From Thiocapsa sp. KS1 (GTDB lineage: Bacteria > Pseudomonadota > Gammaproteobacteria > Chromatiales > Chromatiaceae), in contig NZ_LN848257.1 of assembly GCF_001499735.1 (NCBI RefSeq), positions 643,576 to 679,256 of the forward strand: a stretch of 35,681 bases of DNA. The letters are read 5' to 3'. Below the pieces are notes generated by a model. That model had not been told where the DNA came from, ran no database searches, and worked only from the letters and a program-made list of their open reading frames with translations. Position 1 is the stretch's first letter; each line of letters starts with the position of its first letter. A program made the translations under genes and the position numbers. Of this stretch, positions 16,514 to 26,447 are shown in pieces.

Positions 16514-17134
16514 ATGAAGCACGTTTTTCCGAAGACCCTCGTCTTGGGCGCCGTCGCCCTGGCGGCCACACTGACCCTCGGCGTCGCCGTCGCGTCTCCC
16601 AAGGTCGGTGCCCCGGCGCCGGACTTCAGCGTTGTCGATACCGCGGGCGAGACCTGGAGCCTTGCGGGTCTGGCAGGCAAAAAGGTCATTCTGGAGTGGA
16701 CGAATCACGATTGCCCGTTCGTGGTCAAGCACTACGCCTCGGGCAATATGCAGGCCCTGCAAAAGGAGGCGACCGCTGCGGGCTATGTCTGGCTTTCGGT
16801 GATCTCCTCGGCGTCGGGCAAGCAGGGCCAGGTCAGCCCGGCCGAGGCCGATGATTTGACCGACAGTCGCAGCGCGGCGCCGACGGCGGTTCTGCTCGAT
16901 ACCTCCGGGGTCATGGGCCGTGCTTACGATGCCAAGACCACGCCGCACATGTACATCATCGACCCCGACGGCACCCTGGTGTACATGGGCGGGATCGACG
17001 ATAAGCCGACGACTAATCAGGCCGACATCGCGGGTGCGACCAACTACGTGCGTCTCGCCATGGCCGATCTGGCTGCCGGCAATCCGATCGGCACGCCGGT
17101 GACGCGGCCTTACGGGTGCTCGGTGAAGTACTGA
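16514..17134 (+). CDS. Secreted redoxin-domain (AhpC/TSA-like) protein
   Basis: This is a 206-residue protein with a clear signal peptide (to about residue 28, VAVASPK) and a thioredoxin-fold redoxin domain starting GAPAPDFSVVDTAG. The active-site segment is WTNHDCPFVVKHY, with one cysteine in the usual CxxC place. A second cysteine is near the C-terminus (RPYGCSVKY). The cis-Pro loop appears as KTTPHMYIID. Proteins of this type are periplasmic thiol oxidoreductases or peroxidases; the exact substrate is unknown. AAGGAG lies before the ATG. Adjacency to the ScsB-like reductase suggests that protein recycles it, which is inference. Confidence 0.78.
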   Translation: MKHVFPKTLVLGAVALAATLTLGVAVASPKVGAPAPDFSVVDTAGETWSLAGLAGKKVILEWTNHDCPFVVKHYASGNMQALQKEATAAGYVWLSVISSASGKQGQVSPAEADDLTDSRSAAPTAVLLDTSGVMGRAYDAKTTPHMYIIDPDGTLVYMGGIDDKPTTNQADIAGATNYVRLAMADLAAGNPIGTPVTRPYGCSVKY

Positions 17135-17211
17135 TTCGTCGGCTTTGAATCTGGCGAGCGGGACTGTAGACTTCAGCGTTTTCCCCACTCCCAGCGTCAA
17201 GAGGTTGTCCA

Positions 17212-18414
17212 GTGGTCGCCCCCGAGCCCGATTTTCACCGCATCAAGCGGTTGCCGCCCTATGTCTTCAACATCGTCAACGAGTTGAAGGCCGAAGCGCG
17301 AGCACGGGGCGAGGACATCATCGACTTCGGCATGGGTAACCCCGACCAGCCGACACCGCAGCATATCGTCGACAAGCTGGTCGAGGCGTCGGTCCGCAAG
17401 GACACGCATCGCTATTCGGTCTCGCGCGGCATCCCCCGGCTGCGTCGCGCCATCTGTCACTGGTACCGCGATCGCTTCGATGTCCATCTGGATCCGGACA
17501 GCGAAGCGATCGTCACGATCGGCTCCAAGGAAGGGCTTGCCCATCTGGCGCTCGCGACCATGGGGGCAGGGGATACGGTGCTGGTGCCGAACCCGGCTTA
17601 CCCGATCCATCCCTACGGGTTCATCATCGCCGGTGCCGACGTGCGTCATGTGCGACTGACGCCGGATGTGGACTTCTTCGAGGAGCTCCAGCGCGCCATC
17701 CAGGACTCCTGGCCGAAGCCCAAGATGCTGGTCTTGAACTTTCCGGGGAATCCGACGACGCAATGCGTCGAGCTGGACTTCTTCCAGAAGGTCATCGATA
17801 TCGCCTCCGAGCACGGGATCTGGGTGGTCCACGACATCGCCTATGCCGACATCGTTTTCGACGGCTATCGTGCCCCCTCGATCCTCCAGATCCCGGGCGC
17901 GAAGGACATCGCCGTCGAATTCTTCTCCATGTCCAAGAGCTACAACATGCCGGGCTGGCGCGTCGGCTTCATGTGCGGCAACCGGACCCTGGTCGCCGCG
18001 CTCGCACGCATCAAATCCTATCTCGACTACGGCACCTTCACCCCGATCCAGGTGGCGGCCATCGCCGCGCTGGAGGGACCGCAGGATTGCGTGCGCGAGA
18101 TCAGCAACACCTACGAGAGTCGGCGCGACGTTCTGTGTAGCGGACTGAACGCCGCGGGTTGGCCGATCGAGCCGCCGAAGGCGACCATGTTTGCCTGGGC
18201 GCCGATTCCCGAGCCCTATCGCGCACTCGGCTCGCTCGAATTTTCCAAGAAGCTCCTGCAGGAGGCGAGGGTCGCGGTCTCGCCCGGCATCGGCTTCGGC
18301 GAGTACGGCGACGGGCACGTGCGTTTCGGGCTGATCGAGAACGAGCATCGCACCCGCCAGGCGATTCGGGGTATCAAAGAGATGTTCCGCCGCGAGTCGC
18401 GCGCCGGGAGCTGA
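17212..18414 (+). CDS. alaC: Alanine transaminase AlaC-type aminotransferase
   Basis: This is a 400-residue class I/II PLP aminotransferase that exchanges amino groups between alanine/glutamate and 2-oxo acids in the cytoplasm. It starts at GTG 17212 with GAGG about eight bases upstream. The PLP lysine is Lys242 in [16 protein letters not shown]. Other family motifs are [34 protein letters not shown] and the C-terminal VRFGLIEN. Length and motifs match AlaC (YfdZ) closely. It is followed by hom after 58 bases, a common gammaproteobacterial arrangement, so they probably form an amino-acid operon. Confidence 0.88.
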   Translation: MVAPEPDFHRIKRLPPYVFNIVNELKAEARARGEDIIDFGMGNPDQPTPQHIVDKLVEASVRKDTHRYSVSRGIPRLRRAICHWYRDRFDVHLDPDSEAIVTIGSKEGLAHLALATMGAGDTVLVPNPAYPIHPYGFIIAGADVRHVRLTPDVDFFEELQRAIQDSWPKPKMLVLNFPGNPTTQCVELDFFQKVIDIASEHGIWVVHDIAYADIVFDGYRAPSILQIPGAKDIAVEFFSMSKSYNMPGWRVGFMCGNRTLVAALARIKSYLDYGTFTPIQVAAIAALEGPQDCVREISNTYESRRDVLCSGLNAAGWPIEPPKATMFAWAPIPEPYRALGSLEFSKKLLQEARVAVSPGIGFGEYGDGHVRFGLIENEHRTRQAIRGIKEMFRRESRAGS

Positions 18415-18472
18415 GCTTTCGATCACGTTGACGCACGCGTCGGCGAACAGGTCTGCGAACAAGGGGGCATGC

Positions 18473-19789
<1,317 letters not shown>

Positions 19790-19846
19790 GGTCGGGGTTC
19801 GGCGCTCGGCCGGACCCCCGCGTCGGAGTGCGTCGGGGCGTGCGCA

Positions 19847-20236
19847 TCAAGGCCAGAGGCGAATGGCGGCAACCACCAGCGCGCCGACACTGACCGTCAG
19901 ACCGAAGGACCAGAACATGAAGCGGTCGAGCCGCCGGGTCAGCTCTTCGAAGCGTTTATCCATGGCCTCGAAACGTTTGTCGACGGCCTCGAAGCGCTTG
20001 TCCATATTGAGCTGCATCTGCTCGAAACGCTTGTCCACCGCGTCGAAGCGTTTGTCCATCTGTACCAGGATGGTCTGGATCAATTCGCGCTGGTGCCGGA
20101 GCTCTTCCTCCACGCGCACCATGCGCTCGCGAAGCTCGATCTCGTAGACAGCCGGTGGCTTGGCGAAGGACTGCTCGGCCAGCCATTCGCCCAAATGCGC
20201 TTTGATGAACTCGATGTCTTCGCGTGCCAGGGTCAT
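19847..20236 (-). CDS. Small heptad-repeat coiled-coil protein with C-terminal membrane anchor
   Basis: This is a 129-residue protein of unknown function. After an N-terminal part (EDIEFIKAHLGEWLAEQ) comes a coiled coil built from near-exact heptads of the form M/V-D-K-R-F-E/D-A. Five DKRF units lie at about residues 60-95, encoded by 21-base-like repeats on the DNA (about 19946-20061). A membrane helix near the C-terminus (FMFWSFGLTVSVGALVVAAIRLW) would anchor it, with the coil in the cytoplasm. ATG 20236 follows AGGACGG; a TTG at 20263 would add nine residues. It resembles the small DUF1640-like coiled-coil proteins in general shape only. Confidence 0.65.
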   Translation of the reverse strand: MTLAREDIEFIKAHLGEWLAEQSFAKPPAVYEIELRERMVRVEEELRHQRELIQTILVQMDKRFDAVDKRFEQMQLNMDKRFEAVDKRFEAMDKRFEELTRRLDRFMFWSFGLTVSVGALVVAAIRLWP

Positions 20237-20296
20237 CCGTCCGTCCTGAATCCGTTTGTTCAAACATTGCCTTCATTCTAAACGCTAAACCTTAAA

Positions 20297-20314
20297 CCGT
20301 CCTTCTCGGGACGG
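20297..20314 (-). terminator. Possible rho-independent terminator of the fused spermidine-synthase-like gene
   Basis: On the minus strand CCGTCC-CGAGAA-GGACGG forms a 6-bp GC stem, directly followed by TTTAAGGTTTAG. It lies about 75 bases after the stop at 20390. The T-run is short, so efficiency is doubtful. Confidence 0.4.
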
Positions 20315-20389
20315 CTGCTTCGCGCAGAGCCATCGGATATCGCGGCTCCGGGGGTGATCCTCCCTATCGCGAACCCCGACCCCCTCCGC

Positions 20390-21913
20390 CTATCGTCCCA
20401 GATCCTCGAAGTAAAACTCAGCGACCAGTCGCTCGACCGGGACAAAGTCGTCGGTCAGCAGGGGCAATCGATCGAAGGGCGTCCCTGTCTTCATCATAGG
20501 CTCGGTCGCCCGCACCCATCGGTAATCCAGACCGCGTCGAGCGATCAGGACATCGGGGGGCTCGCGGCTATTGCTTGCCGAGATGACGAAGGTCATGCGC
20601 TCGGCGTCCGGCGGAACCACGTCCATCCAGACATGGACATGCGCGAAGGAAGCGGCGAGCGTCTTCATCATGCTCTTGACCAGACGTGGATCCGGGAAGG
20701 CATCCAAGACGTTGAGCAGGTAGAGACCGTCCGGTGCCAGCCGCGATTTGACCAGCTCGGCATATTCACGGGTGACCAAATGATAGGGGATCGAGATGTC
20801 GTGGAAGGCATCCGCCACGATCACATCGTAGAGACCAGAGGATTCACGCTCGAGGACGATCCGCGCGTCCTCGTGGACCACGCGCATGCCCGCGGTGTCG
20901 AGAAACAACCGCTCTTCGGCCGTGCGCGTGACCAGGGGATCCAACTCCGCCACCGTGACGGCTGCCGCCGGTGTCCGTGCCCGCACCGAGCGCGGCAGGG
21001 TGTAGGCGCCGCCGCCGGCGAAGAACCAGCGCAGCGACGCGGCCTTCTCGCCGCCGAAGTGCTCCAGCGCGAGCTCGTCCATCAGCTGGACGTAGGGTGC
21101 AAGCAGGAGGCCGGGCTCGCTCTCGTGATTGGTGCCGTGGACCAGGTGATCGAGCACCAGGCTGCGTGCGACGCCGAAGGGTGCCCGCTCGGATTCGTCC
21201 ACGACACGGATGCAGAAATAGGTGCTCTCGCGATCGCAGGGATTGGAAAAGCCGTTGCGCGCCTGCGTCAGCACCACAAGGCCGACGGCCGCGGCGAGCA
21301 CGGCCGCGGGCACGAGCCGTGATGTTCCTTTGAAAAACGGCAATGCGAGCAGAAAAAGCCCGAGTGCCGTGCCGATCACGATGCCGCGGGTACCGAGATA
21401 TTGGACCAGTAGATATCCCGTCAGGAAGGTTCCCAGGATACTGCCCAGGGCGGCGAGCGCGTGCATGCGCCCGACGATGTGGCCGGTGCGTCGATCCAGG
21501 CCCAGCGCGAGCGTCGTCAGGAGGGGCGTGACGATTCCGAGCAGGACGGCCGGGATAAAGAAGAGCGCGAGCACATAGAAGAAGCTGGCGCCCAGCAAGG
21601 TCATCGCGCGCGCTTCGATGAGCGGCGCGACCAAGGTCAAGAGGAAGAGGATGCCCAGGCTGAAGAGTCCGGCCAGCGCCAGCGTGATGCCCGCGGCGAG
21701 CTCCTTGCCGCCCCGATCGGCCCAGATCCCGCCGAGCCAGTTCCCCAGCGACAGGCCGGCCAGGATCACCCCGATGATCGCGGTCCAGGTGTAGAGCGAG
21801 ACCCCGACATAGGGCGCGATCAGTCGACCCGCCAGGATCTCCAGAACCAGCAGAAACGCCGAGCTGAGAAAGATGGTGAGGCCGTACCAAGCGATACGCA
21901 GACGATCGGACAC
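20390..21913 (-). CDS. Fused membrane (MFS-like) and spermidine-synthase-like protein
   Basis: This 507-residue protein has two parts. About residues 1-215 carry roughly seven membrane helices (FLSSAFLLVLEILAGRLIAPYVG onward). The C-terminal half is a spermidine-synthase/methyltransferase fold: FAGGGAYTLPRSV, VAELDPLVTRTAEE, DARIVLERE and YDVIVADAFHD. The motif VAELDP corresponds to the aminopropyl-donor binding strand. Such fused proteins are widespread in bacteria and their substrate is mostly unknown; polyamine synthesis should not be assumed. GTG 21913 was chosen because GGAG lies eight bases upstream; TTG 21946 is the longest alternative. It stands alone, between a terminator-like hairpin and the small ORF upstream. 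Confidence 0.8.
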   Translation of the reverse strand: MSDRLRIAWYGLTIFLSSAFLLVLEILAGRLIAPYVGVSLYTWTAIIGVILAGLSLGNWLGGIWADRGGKELAAGITLALAGLFSLGILFLLTLVAPLIEARAMTLLGASFFYVLALFFIPAVLLGIVTPLLTTLALGLDRRTGHIVGRMHALAALGSILGTFLTGYLLVQYLGTRGIVIGTALGLFLLALPFFKGTSRLVPAAVLAAAVGLVVLTQARNGFSNPCDRESTYFCIRVVDESERAPFGVARSLVLDHLVHGTNHESEPGLLLAPYVQLMDELALEHFGGEKAASLRWFFAGGGAYTLPRSVRARTPAAAVTVAELDPLVTRTAEERLFLDTAGMRVVHEDARIVLERESSGLYDVIVADAFHDISIPYHLVTREYAELVKSRLAPDGLYLLNVLDAFPDPRLVKSMMKTLAASFAHVHVWMDVVPPDAERMTFVISASNSREPPDVLIARRGLDYRWVRATEPMMKTGTPFDRLPLLTDDFVPVERLVAEFYFEDLGR

Positions 21914-22042
21914 GATGAGCTCCGGGATTGGACGATCGGTCCGCAAGGATAGCGAAGGGCGAGGGTGGAGACTACGGGACGCAGGATCGGGTTTGGCGGC
22001 GTGACCTCGTGCCGGTGTCGCCCGAAACGAAGTGAACCGGTC

Positions 22043-22064
22043 GGGGCCGGCCTCTGCCGGCCCC
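22043..22064 (-). terminator. Strong GC hairpin after the 35-residue ORF
   Basis: GGGGCCGGC and GCCGGCCCC form a perfect 9-bp stem with a 4-base loop, eight bases beyond the small ORF stop. No T-tract follows on either strand, so it may be an RNA 3-prime stabiliser rather than an intrinsic terminator. Confidence 0.45.
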
Positions 22065-22071
22065 GCTTCGA

Positions 22072-22179
22072 TCAGCCTTCGTCGATCCCTTCGGCTTGGG
22101 GATTATGGATGATGGCGTGGACGCGGCTGTCCAGACAGAAGGATTCGAGGACTTCGATATCGTTTTGATCGTGGGCCAT
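22072..22179 (-). CDS. Putative 35-residue small protein
   Basis: ATG at 22179 is preceded by GGAGAAGACG, a good ribosome binding site. The frame encodes an acidic 35-residue peptide, MAHDQNDIEVLESFCLDS in its first half and RVHAIIHNPQAEGIDEG in its second, ending with TGA. There is one cysteine and no signal peptide or membrane helix. Codon use looks normal for this genome, unlike overlapping frames. A 7-bp palindrome lies 25-41 bases upstream and a strong hairpin directly downstream, so it looks like a self-contained transcription unit. I do not recognise the family. It could be a small regulatory or modified peptide, or a chance ORF within an untranslated RNA. Confidence 0.5.
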   Translation of the reverse strand: MAHDQNDIEVLESFCLDSRVHAIIHNPQAEGIDEG

Positions 22180-22203
22180 CGTCTTCTCCGGTGGTGGTGT
22201 CGA

Positions 22204-22220
22204 CCTAGCGAATCGCTAGG
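22204..22220. promoter_or_regulatory. Perfect 7-bp palindrome upstream of small ORF
   Basis: CCTAGCG-AAT-CGCTAGG is a perfect inverted repeat 25-41 bases upstream of the small ORF start. It could be an operator half-site pair or a 5-prime leader hairpin. No matching regulator is present in the window. Confidence 0.35.
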
Positions 22221-22286
22221 TTGAATCGGAGATGGGGTGCGTTTGCCCCCTCCCAAGCTAATGCCGACATCGGAAAAATTATGGTT

Positions 22287-22318
22287 TCTCGCGACACCGC
22301 GGGAGCGATGTCGCGAGA
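22287..22318 (-). terminator. Probable terminator of the GldA-GldFG-DUF4340 operon
   Basis: On the minus strand TCTCGCGACA and TGTCGCGAGA form a perfect 10-bp stem (22309-22318 with 22287-22296), followed by AACCATAATTTTT. It starts 22 bases after the DUF4340 stop at 22341, the expected place for an operon terminator. Confidence 0.55.
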
Positions 22319-22340
22319 CGTCAATCGGATGAGCCGGGGT

Positions 22341-23468
22341 TCAGGGTCCTCGTTCGCCGCCGGGTGCCGGCCCGGGGGTGTCTTCGGGCGAGGCCATCTC
22401 GTCGGCGGACACCGAGGGTTCAACCGGTTTTGCGGTCGCGTCCGGAGTCTCGGAGGGGGCGCTGGTCTCGGCCGTTTTCTCCGCTGTTTCTGCCGCCGCC
22501 TCTTCGGCAGCCACGAGGCCCGCGGCATCCGTGTCCAAAAGCTCGCCGAGATCCAGTGCGGACAGCTTGAAATACCACGGCCGTGCGCTGTCCTTCAGGA
22601 CATAGTCCTCGCTGTCCTTGACCTTCGAGATGCGATAGCTTCGGGTGCCTCCGTCGGCGAGACCGATGTCGAGGACCAGCTCCGGCGCCGCTTGGTTGTA
22701 AGCCGGATCGTCCTCGACGCCGAAGACGCCGCGGTAGCCGAGATTGGCGAGACGCAGAATGAGCGCCGCGACGGCCTCCTGGTCGGGCGATTTGTCGGTG
22801 TCCGCAAGTGCCCAGAGCCCGTCCTCGCCCTTGGTTAGGGTCCAGTCGTCGGCAGCGACCCGGACGATCTGCTCGCCCTCCAAGCGCAGAAGACCCATCT
22901 CGATCCAGTCGTCGCGCCGAGCCGAGATGTCCGAGGCGGCCAGTCTCATATCGTAGACCCCCGGATCCTCCGGGGTGCGCGCGAAGACACGACGGAAGCC
23001 GGGCGAGTCGCCGACCAAGAGGCTGGCGATCGGTCCCTGCTCGCCCTCGACGACCAAGCGCCGCTCGAAACCGTCGTCGGAGACCCTGAACCGTTTGCGG
23101 GCCTCTTCGCTGGTGGCGACGGGCAGCGGGCGTTTCAGCGCGACGAGATCGTTCAGGAACTGATCGACCTTGACGCCCTGCACCGGAAGGTCGGCCAGGT
23201 CCGCGATGACCCATGCGTCGTTTCGACGCACCAGGGTCACCGCTTCGGCCCCGTCTCCGCTCTCGATGCGGAGACCTTGGACTTGCTCCGGCATGAAGCC
23301 GAAGAGCGGTGTGTCGGCGGCGCTCGGCGCCAAGGCCTGACCGCGGCCCGCGCTCAATCCGAACGCGAGGAGGATTTGCAGGATCAGCAGTCCAGCCAGG
23401 GCCATCACGATCGGGGCGCGCAGGTCAGGCCGCCAACTGGTGTCCGATTGAAGTGCCGTCTCGGTCAT
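22341..23468 (-). CDS. DUF4340 domain-containing membrane-anchored protein
   Basis: This is a protein of about 375 residues with one N-terminal membrane helix (IVMALAGLLILQILLAFGL) and a periplasmic domain. That domain resembles DUF4340, with repeated beta motifs (VTLVRRNDAWVIADLADLPV, then VAADDWTLTKGEDGLWALAD). The last 60 residues are low-complexity Ala/Glu/Pro and probably disordered. DUF4340 genes usually follow GldG-like genes, as here, and probably work with that ABC complex at the membrane; the substrate is unknown. Start choice: ATG 23468 with GGGTGAAG upstream, or GTG 23480. It is 72 bases after the GldFG gene. Confidence 0.75.
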   Translation of the reverse strand: MTETALQSDTSWRPDLRAPIVMALAGLLILQILLAFGLSAGRGQALAPSAADTPLFGFMPEQVQGLRIESGDGAEAVTLVRRNDAWVIADLADLPVQGVKVDQFLNDLVALKRPLPVATSEEARKRFRVSDDGFERRLVVEGEQGPIASLLVGDSPGFRRVFARTPEDPGVYDMRLAASDISARRDDWIEMGLLRLEGEQIVRVAADDWTLTKGEDGLWALADTDKSPDQEAVAALILRLANLGYRGVFGVEDDPAYNQAAPELVLDIGLADGGTRSYRISKVKDSEDYVLKDSARPWYFKLSALDLGELLDTDAAGLVAAEEAAAETAEKTAETSAPSETPDATAKPVEPSVSADEMASPEDTPGPAPGGERGP

Positions 23469-23540
23469 CGTCGTCTTCACCCTGAGTCAATCTTTGAAAA
23501 TCGGAGCTGCAAAGGCCCGCGCGCGGCCGATGCAGCGCAA

Positions 23541-26447
23541 TCAACCGAGAATCTCGGCATCCAAGCGCTCGCGTCGGATCCGCGCCCGTCGATAGAGCCA
23601 ATACACCAAGGCCAGCCCTGCGAGGGCCAGGACATAGTTCAGGCTCTCCCAGAAGATGCGGCCCTCGCGTCCGACCGGCTCAAGGAGGCGGTTGAACTGG
23701 CCGCGTCCGCGCAGGGTGAGCAGTCCCTGGTCCTCGAGCGACCAGTCGACGGCGTTTTGGATCAGCTCCAGCGGCTTGAGATAGCGACTCTGGGTCGCCT
23801 CGGTCGCCAGACTGATCGCGGTATCGGACAGGAAGGTCGAGGAGCCGATCAGGATCAGCCGCCCCGAGGCGGGCGAGGTCTCGACCACGCCCGAGACGAC
23901 CGGTCCCTTCTTTTCCACGGGCTCGCCCGTCTCGGGGTCGATCTCCGGCGGATCGGCATCGTCGCCGTTGGCACCGTCGGACCCCTCTTCCAGGAGCGGG
24001 GAGGGACGCCCGGCGAAGGCCGACTGGAATCGCCCCTCGATCGAGACGGCGAGCACGCGGCTGCTGCGATCCCCGCCGCGCGGGAAACCGAGACTGCCGT
24101 GCGTCTCGAAGTCGGGCTGCATGTTCTCCGAGTCGCTGGTCCATGACCCGGAGGAGCTGCGGATCAGCTCGATCACACGCCGTTCGGCGTTCTTCTCGGC
24201 GTCGACCCGGATCGGGGACGACCAGTTCATGGTGATCTGGCCGAGGGACGCGGTGATGCCCGAGCTCTCGGCGAGTCCGTCGGATCGGACGTCCGGGAAG
24301 TAGGGATAGTCCAGGGTTTGAATCTCCTCGACCGTGAAGCCGCCCAGATCACGCTGCACCGGGATCGGGAAGGGCGTGTTCTTCGGGTCGAGCACCAGGC
24401 TCGGCTCGAGTGTCAGCCCTTGATGGGCGAGCCAGTCTTCCAGCCCGGTCGGGGCGGCTCGCGCCGCGATGGAGCCCCCGGCCAGGTCCAGATCGAAGCT
24501 GGACGCGGCCAGGATGACGGTCCCGCCCTGCATCAGGAATTGGTCGATGGCGAACTGCTGGCGCTCGTCCAGGGCCTCGGGGCCGACCACGACGAGCAGA
24601 TCGGCGTCCTCGCCGACTTGGCCCGAGGTGAGATCCGTCTCGCGCAGATTGAATCCGGTGCGAAGGGTCTCCTGCAACAGGCCGTAGCCGGGTCCCGCGG
24701 CCGGCTCGCCGAACATCCCGGGCGTCGACGGCGGCGTGTAGAGCGCGATGGTGCGCAACACGCCGGGCGCGAACCGCTTGATTCCGGCCTCGATGGCGCG
24801 GGTCAGACCCGCCCGATCGAGCGACTCGGGGAGCGGAACCGGAACGGCCTGATCGCCGGATTCGAGCACCATGTAGAAATAGAAGGGCGTGGGATCGAGC
24901 AGGCTGACCACCAGAGGCTCGAAGCCGAACTGCTCGGCAATCGTTTGGGCCAGTGTGCCGTCGCCGGCCGCAGGATCCTGGATCTCGAAGCTGAAGCGCT
25001 CTCCGCCGTTCGCGGCAAGCTCGGACAAGATCGACTCCAAGTCGGCCCGCAGCTCGGGCAAGGGCTCGGGCAGGCGATCGGCCGGCGAGACGAAGCCGCG
25101 CAAACGCACCGGCTCGGTCAGATTGGCGAAGAGATCGCCGGCACCTTGGTAGCCGTAGAGGACCTTGCGGATCACGCGGGTGAGGTCGTACTCCGGGTTG
25201 CGCAGGCGTACGTCCAGATCGGTTTCGCCCTGGACCTTCACGTCGATGAGATCTTGAAAGCCGAGTGTCTCGAACTGATCGCCGTACTTGATCAGGATGT
25301 CGAAATAGGAGTTGACCACGGAGGCCTGATACTTGGTCGCGGTCTGGAAGGCGACGGGTCGGATCCCGTATTGCTCGCCGGCCTCGCGCTCGAGCTCGGG
25401 CGAGCGCTCGGGGTCGACGATCTCGACCTGGACCCGGCCGCCGCCGGCGATCTGATACTCGCGCAGCAGATCGCGGATTTGGGGGACCAACGGGGCCAGC
25501 AAGGGGTGCGTATCCGAGCTGAAATAGCCGCGGATCAGGAGCGGCTCCTGCAGCTGCCCCAAATAGGTCCGGGTCGCTTCCGAGATCGAGTAGACCCGAC
25601 CCTCGGTGAGATCCACGCGGGCGTTGCCGACGGCGCCGAGCCAGAGGTTCGCCGCCAAGAGGTTCGCGACCGCAAGCCCGGTCACCAGGGTCCAGCGTCG
25701 ATGATGCCGCCGGTTGGCGTCCGATTCGGCCCAGCGCAGGCGCTCCAGGCTGTAGAGGGTGAGGGCGAGGAAGGCGCCGACGATGCTCAGGTAATAGACG
25801 AGATCGCGCAGATCGATCACGCCGCGCGTAATGGATTCGAAGCGCGAGCCGCTGCCGATGAGGCGAAGCAGCTCGCCGCCGTCGTGCCCGACCAGATTGG
25901 TCAGCGCCGGGGTGCCGATCAGGTAGAGCAGCGCGCCGACCAGGGTGGTCCCGATCAGGGCGACGATCGGGTTGTCGGTGCGCGACGAGACAAAGAGTCC
26001 GATCGCCAGATAGGCCGACGCCAGCAGCAGGGTGGCCAGATAGGCACCGATCACCGGACCCCAATCCATCGGACCCAAGACGGATACGGTCAGCGGGATC
26101 GGCAGCGTCAGGGCCAAGGCGATCGCGACCAGGGCCAGACCCGCGAGAAACTTGCCGAGGACCAGATTCAGGGTCGGCACCGGCAGGGTCATGAGTGTTT
26201 CGAGCGTCCCGGCGCGTCGCTCTTCGCTCCAGAGGCGCATGGTCAGGGCGGCGCAGAGAAAGATCAGCAGCACCGGCATCCAGTCGAACAGGGGACGGGC
26301 ATCGGCGATGTTGCGCGCGAAGAAGGCATCGACCCAGAAGAAGACGAAGAGCGAGACCGCCAGGAAGGCGCCGATAAAGAGATAGGCGACGGGCGAGCCG
26401 AAGAAGGCGCCGAGCTCGCGACGTGCGACGCGCAGGATGTCAGACAT
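23541..26447 (-). CDS. Fused ABC permease (GldF-like) and GldG-like periplasmic protein
   Basis: This 968-residue protein joins two normally separate subunits. About residues 1-240 form an ABC-2 type permease with six helices (RRELGAFFGSPVAYLFIGAF, ERRAGTLETLMTLPV). From about 255 comes another helix and a GldG/IftT-like domain (DLTEGRVYSISEATRTYL, then VDPERSPELEREAGEQYGI). A final helix near 940 is followed by a basic tail (LYRRARIRRERL). GldA/F/G supports gliding in Bacteroidetes, but homologues in proteobacteria have no proven role, so motility is not claimed. GGAGGTGGCTC precedes the ATG, which overlaps the ATPase gene by eight bases, showing coupling. Confidence 0.85.
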   Translation of the reverse strand: MSDILRVARRELGAFFGSPVAYLFIGAFLAVSLFVFFWVDAFFARNIADARPLFDWMPVLLIFLCAALTMRLWSEERRAGTLETLMTLPVPTLNLVLGKFLAGLALVAIALALTLPIPLTVSVLGPMDWGPVIGAYLATLLLASAYLAIGLFVSSRTDNPIVALIGTTLVGALLYLIGTPALTNLVGHDGGELLRLIGSGSRFESITRGVIDLRDLVYYLSIVGAFLALTLYSLERLRWAESDANRRHHRRWTLVTGLAVANLLAANLWLGAVGNARVDLTEGRVYSISEATRTYLGQLQEPLLIRGYFSSDTHPLLAPLVPQIRDLLREYQIAGGGRVQVEIVDPERSPELEREAGEQYGIRPVAFQTATKYQASVVNSYFDILIKYGDQFETLGFQDLIDVKVQGETDLDVRLRNPEYDLTRVIRKVLYGYQGAGDLFANLTEPVRLRGFVSPADRLPEPLPELRADLESILSELAANGGERFSFEIQDPAAGDGTLAQTIAEQFGFEPLVVSLLDPTPFYFYMVLESGDQAVPVPLPESLDRAGLTRAIEAGIKRFAPGVLRTIALYTPPSTPGMFGEPAAGPGYGLLQETLRTGFNLRETDLTSGQVGEDADLLVVVGPEALDERQQFAIDQFLMQGGTVILAASSFDLDLAGGSIAARAAPTGLEDWLAHQGLTLEPSLVLDPKNTPFPIPVQRDLGGFTVEEIQTLDYPYFPDVRSDGLAESSGITASLGQITMNWSSPIRVDAEKNAERRVIELIRSSSGSWTSDSENMQPDFETHGSLGFPRGGDRSSRVLAVSIEGRFQSAFAGRPSPLLEEGSDGANGDDADPPEIDPETGEPVEKKGPVVSGVVETSPASGRLILIGSSTFLSDTAISLATEATQSRYLKPLELIQNAVDWSLEDQGLLTLRGRGQFNRLLEPVGREGRIFWESLNYVLALAGLALVYWLYRRARIRRERLDAEILG

